This document shows positions 57,612 through 64,000 of a stretch of DNA of 64,000 nt, piece after piece. A program made the translations under genes and the position numbers. The stretch covers positions 248,001 to 312,000 of the forward strand of contig MBPM02000005.1 of NCBI GenBank assembly GCA_001695595.3, given 5' to 3'. Position 1 is the stretch's first letter. Each line of letters starts with the position of its first letter. Under the pieces are notes generated by a model. That model saw only the letters and a list, made by a program, of their open reading frames with translations, was not told where the DNA came from and did not search any database. The stretch comes from Plasmopara viticola (taxonomy: Eukaryota > Oomycota > Peronosporomycetes > Peronosporales > Peronosporaceae).

Positions 57612-60211
57612 ATGGCCACATTGTCCAGTGCCCCAGTGCGCGAGAAGCGCATTAAAGTGTGCGTCCGCTTGCGCCCCTTTACGCGCATTGAGAAGCTCAG
57701 AGCCGGCGGGAAAGCGGCCTGGACATGGTACGCGCCACTCGTGCACCCATTTTGGCGGATCTGATTTGACCCATTTGGCCGAAACTAGGCACCTGAATAC
57801 TATTTATCAGCAGATTTTTCCCGCGCAGATCCCGTCGCGAAGCGATGACGAGGAGAAGAAGAAACGCAGCGGTGGATCAACGGCATCGTCGAGATCCTCG
57901 GCGCTGCGCGACTCGTCGTCCAAATTGCCGTCGTCGTACACTTTTGATTATTTGTACCCTCCAGCATCACAAACCCAATCGGTTTATCAAGAAACGGTCA
58001 AGGTGCGCATGATTACCTATTTCGTCGTGCCTAAATTTTGCAGCCTCCTCGCTAATGTCAGTGAGTTACAATCGTTAGGATGTCATTATGGCAGCAATGG
58101 ACGGCTACCACTCGTCTGTCTTTTTATACGGCCAAACGGGCACGGGGAAAACGTATACAATGCAGGTATGCGACCGTCCGATGGGATAAGATAACACCCG
58201 ACTCTTTGTATTGACTCGTTACCTTGTTAAAGGGTGGACGTGGGGACCCAGGGATCATTCAATTGGGCGTCCAAGACATTTTTGAGCACATTGCACGCCA
58301 TTCCAACATGGAATTTCTGTTGCGCTTTTCCTATCTAGAGATTTACAACGAACGGATCCACGACCTGCTTGCTGCCGGTGCCAAGTCCGACATTAAAATC
58401 TACGACGTGCACAATCGAGCCGCGGGAGGGAGTGGGAGTGCGCGTGACGGATTTGCCACAAAAGACGTTGTGATTCGAGGGTTACGCGAGGAGATTGTCC
58501 TGTCTACCGAGCACGTGCTCTCGCTTGTGGAAGTGGGGAACCTGCACCGTCACATGGCCATGACCGAGTCGAACGACCAATCTTCAAGGTCTCACGTTGT
58601 GTTTCGATTGGTAACTTGCATGTCGTGATGTAGCGATCGGCTGTCAGACAGGACACAGTAGGGTAATGCTTGTGAAGCTGACTCACTGACGTGTTCGCTG
58701 GCTTGCAGGTGATTGAGAGTCAAGCAAAGCGAAGTGGCCGAAACCGTGACGAGGTCGCACCTGTGCGGTCAGCAACGCTGAACATCATTGATCTCGCTGG
58801 GTCGGAAAGTGTACGCCTCGCAAACACGACGGGACAGGCACTGGAAGAAGGCAAGTTTATCAATCGGAGCTTGCTTACGCTCGGTCACATCATTTGGAAG
58901 CTTAGTTGTGACCGGCATCGAACAAGTTCGAGTACCACGGGGACGTCGAGCTCTTCTCTCCACTTGCCGTATCGCAATTCCAAACTCACGCGCATTCTCC
59001 AGCCGTCACTAGGTGGACAAGCCCAGATTGCGATTGTCTGCACAGCTTCACCTTCCGTCGAGTGTTTAGCAGAAACGCATAACACGTTAAAATTTGCGAC
59101 TCGAGCTCGGCGAGTACGCAATCGCGTCGTCGTGAATGAAAACCTGGGCGAATCTGCTCTGCTTAGAAAGTATCGAGCTCGCATTCGAGAATTAGAAGAA
59201 CAACTTGCTCAGTTACAAAGTCGTCGGAGACCACGAAGCGCAGTGCAAGTGAATTCTACAAATCCGTCAGCACTCAGTGAGCGTCAGATGGAGCTTCAGT
59301 TTGCCATCAATAATATCAACCGGGTCATTTTAAACTCGTCGCAAGCTCAAGAACGACCTGATGCTGAAGAACTTGCGTCCGTAGACGACGACACGGTTTC
59401 TGCCTTAGACGCGGCTCAAGACACACTACCTTCAGCTCCAACCCGTCAAAGTGACGTGGTTGCACTGCAAAAGCAGCGGAATCCGACGCTGGAACAGCAT
59501 GAAGTTCGACAGCATGTTGAGATGCAGCTCCAGACCCCTCTGGCGCCATCCAGAACCGCAAGTCATCCATTACCTGGCCGTGGACAAGCGCACAGTGTGA
59601 GAAAGGAGACGGCTTTCCAACAAAAAAGAGAAGAGGAAGACAATGGAGACGTTGATCCGGTCCGACCACGTCCCGTTCACTCGGGTAGCTCTGCGCCTAC
59701 ATCAAGCAAGACGCTGATTGGCAGTAGTGGGAGTGCAAGTACGAGGACGTTGCCGCTCTCGACGTCTTCGTCTCGACATCTTGTAGACCCTGACAACGAC
59801 TTGGCAGAGGCAAAAGAGGAGAGTGAAGAGGATGAACCAGAGCAGGAAGAAGAGGTGGAGCCTGAGAAAGGTAGAGAAGCCAGCACGATAGCGCAGTCTA
59901 CCCAGGGGACTAGTCGGCCGTCACTCACGGCCATGTTGAAGAATAAATATGTCGACGAGTTGGCCAAGATGGAGCAGCGTGCTGGTCGGTGGCAACGCAC
60001 GAGAGAAGATGAATTATTCAGCCAAAAGGAGCTACTGCGTGAATTCGTCCGAGGCCTTGAAATTGCGCAGGCGGAACAAGAGACGCGGATGAGCAAGATT
60101 CGGGAGCTCGAGCTCGAGAATCGTCAACTGCGCGATGCTGTGGCTTCACGCGATGACGATGGTTTGTCGCAACGAAAGACGAAAAGCGCGGTGCGGTCTC
60201 ATGACGCTTAG
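57612..60211 (+). CDS. Kinesin-like motor protein, N-terminal motor
   Basis: Five exons (57612-57727, 57789-58002, 58079-58165, 58233-58610, 58709-60211) join in phase to 765 aa. All introns are GT-AG and 61-98 bp long. The motor starts at once with [10 protein letters not shown]. The P-loop [11 protein letters not shown] (about residue 128), switch I NDQSSRSH and switch [12 protein letters not shown] (about 292) are intact, followed by [18 protein letters not shown] and [15 protein letters not shown] short coiled coil ([17 protein letters not shown]) follows the neck. Then come a Ser/Glu-rich disordered part and a second coiled coil near the C terminus. A Ser/Lys-rich insertion of about 30 residues interrupts the early motor (residues 55-87). 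The motor position and neck suggest a kinesin-7 (CENP-E-like) member, which I cannot prove by eye. It should move on microtubules. Confidence 0.92.
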
Positions 60212-63200
60212 TTGGCTACGTAGATTTACTAGAAATATTGTTAGACGAACGTTGGAGAATGAAGAGACTTGGTGGTAAATAGACTTAACTAATTGAATTA
60301 AAAGCTTTCATAATCGCTTAGCTAAAAACTAAAGAGCTTCGAATTTTTGAAAATTTGAATGCTTTGACACCACTGGCGGTTTCTAGGCTTAAGGCACACC
60401 TACCGTGAAACGACGACCAGCTAAACTTATTTCTGTCAGTAAGTCGTGTTGACAACCACGAAGTCGTTGTGACATCCAGAAGGTGCTTTTGCATCATTTT
60501 ACCAATCTTTTTCTTTGGCGTCATCTAAGTTGTACTTCAACACCCGACTGTGAAGCTGTGTCATCCGCTGTGTCTTGCGCCTTACGTTTCCCGCTTGCAG
60601 AAGCTCGATAAAGCTATCGGTGAAGCTATTTTTTTCACCAAAAAACTGTGGTGTTCCTCATATTTTCAACATTAAGAACGCTATCTCTTCGTCTTCTCCC
60701 GCCAGTACTGTTGGCTACCCGCAAAAAAGGTTTCAAGAGCATCGCCGCGTCTATCCAACTTTGTAAAATGAAATATTTCTTATATCTCCATAAATCAATT
60801 CAGGCGTTGCCATGCCCAAGCTTCTTTTACCAAGTCGTTCATATTATTGTTACTTACCGTAACCCAGATGCACGAAATTTGTTGATCGGTATAGAAGGCC
60901 TTGGTTTGCTGATCGACCGAGGGCTCGTGTTTTTCTAGTCGTGGCATGCATACTTTCTATTGTCGATTTTACAGCCATATGCACAACACTTCTAAGCCGT
61001 CCCGTTAGCATGTCGAGCCAGACCATTTTCATTCTCCTTCTCACTCTTAAAGCATTAGTTAGCCTATTTCTAGCTAACTGCAGTTGTTTGCCCCTCGCGA
61101 AACCCTTGACGCGCCAGCGTCTACCAAGACCTGAAATGCTTTCAGTCAAGTCGTGCACTTGAGTGTATAGGCAGCAGTCAAGCGCAGCTTATTCATTGTT
61201 TGAGATCTGTCAAAAATTTGAGGGCTTACTTTCCATCGCGTAAATCATCGTGAGAGCTAAATTATAGTCTTAAAAGACACCTCGATACCAGCAACTTCCA
61301 ACTGCAGCCCACTAAAGCCCTTGGGATAGACACAATGGTCCACTTCATTGGCTCCCTTTGGGACAGGCAAAGATTATGTGCTTTTGCTTACCGCAATTAC
61401 ATCAATGGATGTTGCATTGCTCGACGGCACTCAAAAACATTGAGACTGGATCCGATTCGGTAGACCTATTCATGCCACTAATCGGGTCCACGGAGGGCGT
61501 CGGACTGGCTTGCTTCTCTAGAAGATGACACTTTAGAGAAGCATGCTTGCACTTCTACTAGAGATCAACCTCTTTCATAATTGCTTCTAAACACGAAAAA
61601 GTTGAGTGCGAGAGAAAACCTACCCTTAATCGCTCATCGACACAGTCAACTCGACTTGTATAGGGAGTAGCAATCCAGTAATGACTGCTGTCAGTTTTGT
61701 TCGCTAAGTTACGGCTTTAATGAGTCCGCTCACATCTCGGAAGATTGACAAGACTGGTCGTTGACGTACGACAACTCAAGAGTCCCATCAGTTCATATGC
61801 CCTCATAACTTTATGCTTGCCGTGTTTGCAGACAAGAAAGTGTAAGCACTGGCGGAGATCAAAGCTCGCCGAAACAAATGCTTCTTTGAGTCGGTCCGAA
61901 ATGTATTGTTAAACAGCCAGTATTGAGAAGGAAGTGGCTATACATGTGAGTGTCAACCTTTGATCCTGGTCTCCATAAATGTGAGAGTCCAGGCGCTACG
62001 CGTACATAGCTGGCTGTGCTCATGAAAGCTCCAATGAGCAACATTAACTCCTTCGTCTAGAAAAATCGCTCAGATTACATGGGAGTACCTTACGTTCTAT
62101 CACGGTAAACTCCACACTAAAAGCTACCGCCGTAGCTACCAGAGCTTGGCTACCTGAGGTTTGAAGCAAAGACTTCGCTCGCAAGACTCAAATGCCGTGG
62201 AGAATGCCAGCTGCTAACGCTGTCGACTCCATCCTTCCGTGAAAACCAGCAAATCATTTAAGCTGCTCGATGCGCGTCTCCAACAGATGCAAAACGTGGG
62301 TATTATACTTTGAAGCTTTTGCGATGACTCAGGTTTGCAATCTGTTTGCGTAATTGTAAGCGTGGCTATCAATTGTTGTACATTTACATCGCGTCTGGCA
62401 CAGAGGAGGTACATATACGTCTTTTCCGATGGAACACCGCTCACTATCTAGAGTATACTGGCGATAAATACGTACACTAAATACCGGTTACAAGGCTGAT
62501 TCATTAATAATGTATGTGCTCCGTTCTATCATCTGATTTTTTTGAGCAACTGAGCTCAAATTCTGCCATTTATAACTTTCAAAATATCTCAAAATGCAAC
62601 ATGGTTTAAATGTCTGTCGTGCACTTAGAGCCGCTATTTCGCAAGACTAAAATGAATAGGGAGACAGCTTCTCAGCACAAAAACTCGGCGTTAGTAAAGT
62701 AGTACATCGTTACAGCTAACTTAGGGCCGTATGTATGGATGAGCTTTGTGATTCATTCAGCTTACTTAATAGGCTCTTGAGGATCACGATGATTATGTCT
62801 ACTACGAAAAGGCGTTCTATACTCCCCATTTTGCGACCGATCGTGAGCAATGAGCAGTGTACAGCAGAAATCTTCATTTGCATCTTGATGTCCCATGTGC
62901 ACAAATATAATAGCTTAAGTGAGTCTCTTCACTTATAGTCTTACTACTATCAGAGTTGAAAATCGAGCCTACAGGTGCTACCACGACCAAAACATAGCGC
63001 TGCAACAAAACGTCACCATTATTTCGTTCAAATTGGTGTGGAGCGATTGCTACTCTAGCGCCAGTTGCGTGTAGAGTGAGACTAAGAGAGCACGCTATGT
63101 TTTTTTTAGGGCGGGTTCTGGCAGAGCCGGCAGACGTAGCTTTATCGTCAAATGCAGCAAACTCATTCGAAACATACGAAAGGGCCAAGTGTTCGTCTGC

Positions 63201-64000
63201 CTCAAGATAATGTGAAGGCAAGACAACGAGCCTACAAAATATATTATAATAAGAGTGATGAACGCAACATTATTTGGTTTCAGTGAGTAACATATAAGGT
63301 CACCGTCTTGATAGAATGGGGGCCTCTATTTCTCAGCGGCCTTACTAAAATTAAACTGCGTGGAGAATATTGACGCTGTAATACCGGATAAAGTTTGCTT
63401 AGAAGACAAACTCCAATCGAGAGCGTACATGAGAACATTTAGGAAGCCTTGTGGTAGTCGCTAGAGTAACGTGTAAATCCAATATCATCTTACTTTAACC
63501 GCTTTCAGGCAAGAAATAGCTTTGCTATCAATTTTTCCATCTTCATCCACACATAATCACTCCAGTGTCTTCCCAATACCAATTAATTTGCTTTTAAAAT
63601 GATTTACACCTTAGACAAAAGATCAAATCGCTACGTGCTGCTATATCCGTAGTAATATGTAGCGGGACTTCTGATCATGTGTGTAGTCAATGATTTCCAT
63701 TACACGCAATATGCGCACGAATACAGATACAAAACTCCTGCGATGACACAACTTTTATTCGCGTAGTCAAGGTTGACACCAAATGTGAACATATCAGTCA
63801 GTTTAGATAAAATGTACGTAAGTGGCGCACGCTGTGCCTTTGCACGGAACTACTGCTGGATCACAAGAGTCCGTATTATTCTCAATCGAAAATGCTCAGA
63901 TGCGGTGTCTAGAACATCGATGTTTTTCATCATCAGAAAAGTGAGGCGCGATATTGGCCTCATGCCAAAGACGAACTGCTGCATCACCAAACAAAGTCTA
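60212..64000. other. AT-rich stretch without a supported gene
   Basis: Short frames only. The longest (60850-61158 and 62874-63221, both minus) begin with non-ATG codons and show no convincing domain. This is probably decayed repeat DNA. Confidence 0.5.

Noticed and set aside
62874..63221. 115-codon minus-strand frame with YLEADEHLALSYVS, considered as a SANT-like transposon accessory domain
   Set aside because: It has a non-ATG start and only a loose resemblance over about 15 residues, without the Trp residues expected of the fold.
1..64000. CRISPR arrays, rRNA genes, bacterial operons or a phage-type system
   Set aside because: No regularly spaced repeats, rRNA-like blocks or ribosome-binding-site-led gene clusters were seen. 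The spliced genes and LTR elements show eukaryotic nuclear DNA.

Overview
This window looks like nuclear DNA of an oomycete, most likely a Peronosporales plant pathogen (Phytophthora or downy-mildew type). The evidence is WY-repeat secreted effector genes with degenerate RxLR/EER motifs, an aspartic protease fused to a seven-helix receptor, short 45-98 bp introns, very short 5' leaders behind TCATTY-type initiators, and Copia, Ty3/gypsy and MULE elements. No genus can be assigned with confidence from the sequence alone.

Layout. 1-9.0 kb is AT-rich and essentially gene-free, with decayed transposon scraps (a gypsy integrase relic near 2.2 kb and an ankyrin-like fragment near 6.5 kb). 9.06-11.23 kb is a MULE DNA transposon with 92-bp terminal inverted repeats and a broken transposase. 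11.6-19.3 kb is an effector locus: an intact 539-aa WY effector gene (17718-19337, minus strand) and a dead paralogue whose signal-peptide codons are split by a 4.36-kb Copia retrotransposon (12815-17169). 19.3-35.8 kb is mostly empty, broken only by a small GPI-anchored-type secreted protein (24476-24862) and a nuclear-type Cys/basic-domain protein (25182-25781).

35.8-42.6 kb is a compact gene island: a small conserved-looking protein, a polytopic membrane protein, a divergently transcribed aspartic protease-GPCR fusion, and, tail to tail with it, a two-exon C2H2 zinc-finger regulator carrying a C-terminal tandem His/Cys/Asp motif. 42.6-51.3 kb is again decayed repeat DNA with two gypsy integrase relics. 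51.38-60.2 kb is a second island of housekeeping genes: a multi-exon RecQ helicase (GRF zinc finger, helicase, zinc-binding and HRDC domains), a probably mitochondrial pantothenate synthetase convergent with it, and an N-terminal-motor kinesin. 60.2-64 kb holds no gene I can support.

The alternation of dense, intron-bearing conserved genes with long AT-rich repeat blocks that host effectors and transposons fits the 'two-speed' genome pattern described for oomycete pathogens. All splice sites and starts given here were read by eye from GT/AG borders, reading phase and family motifs.
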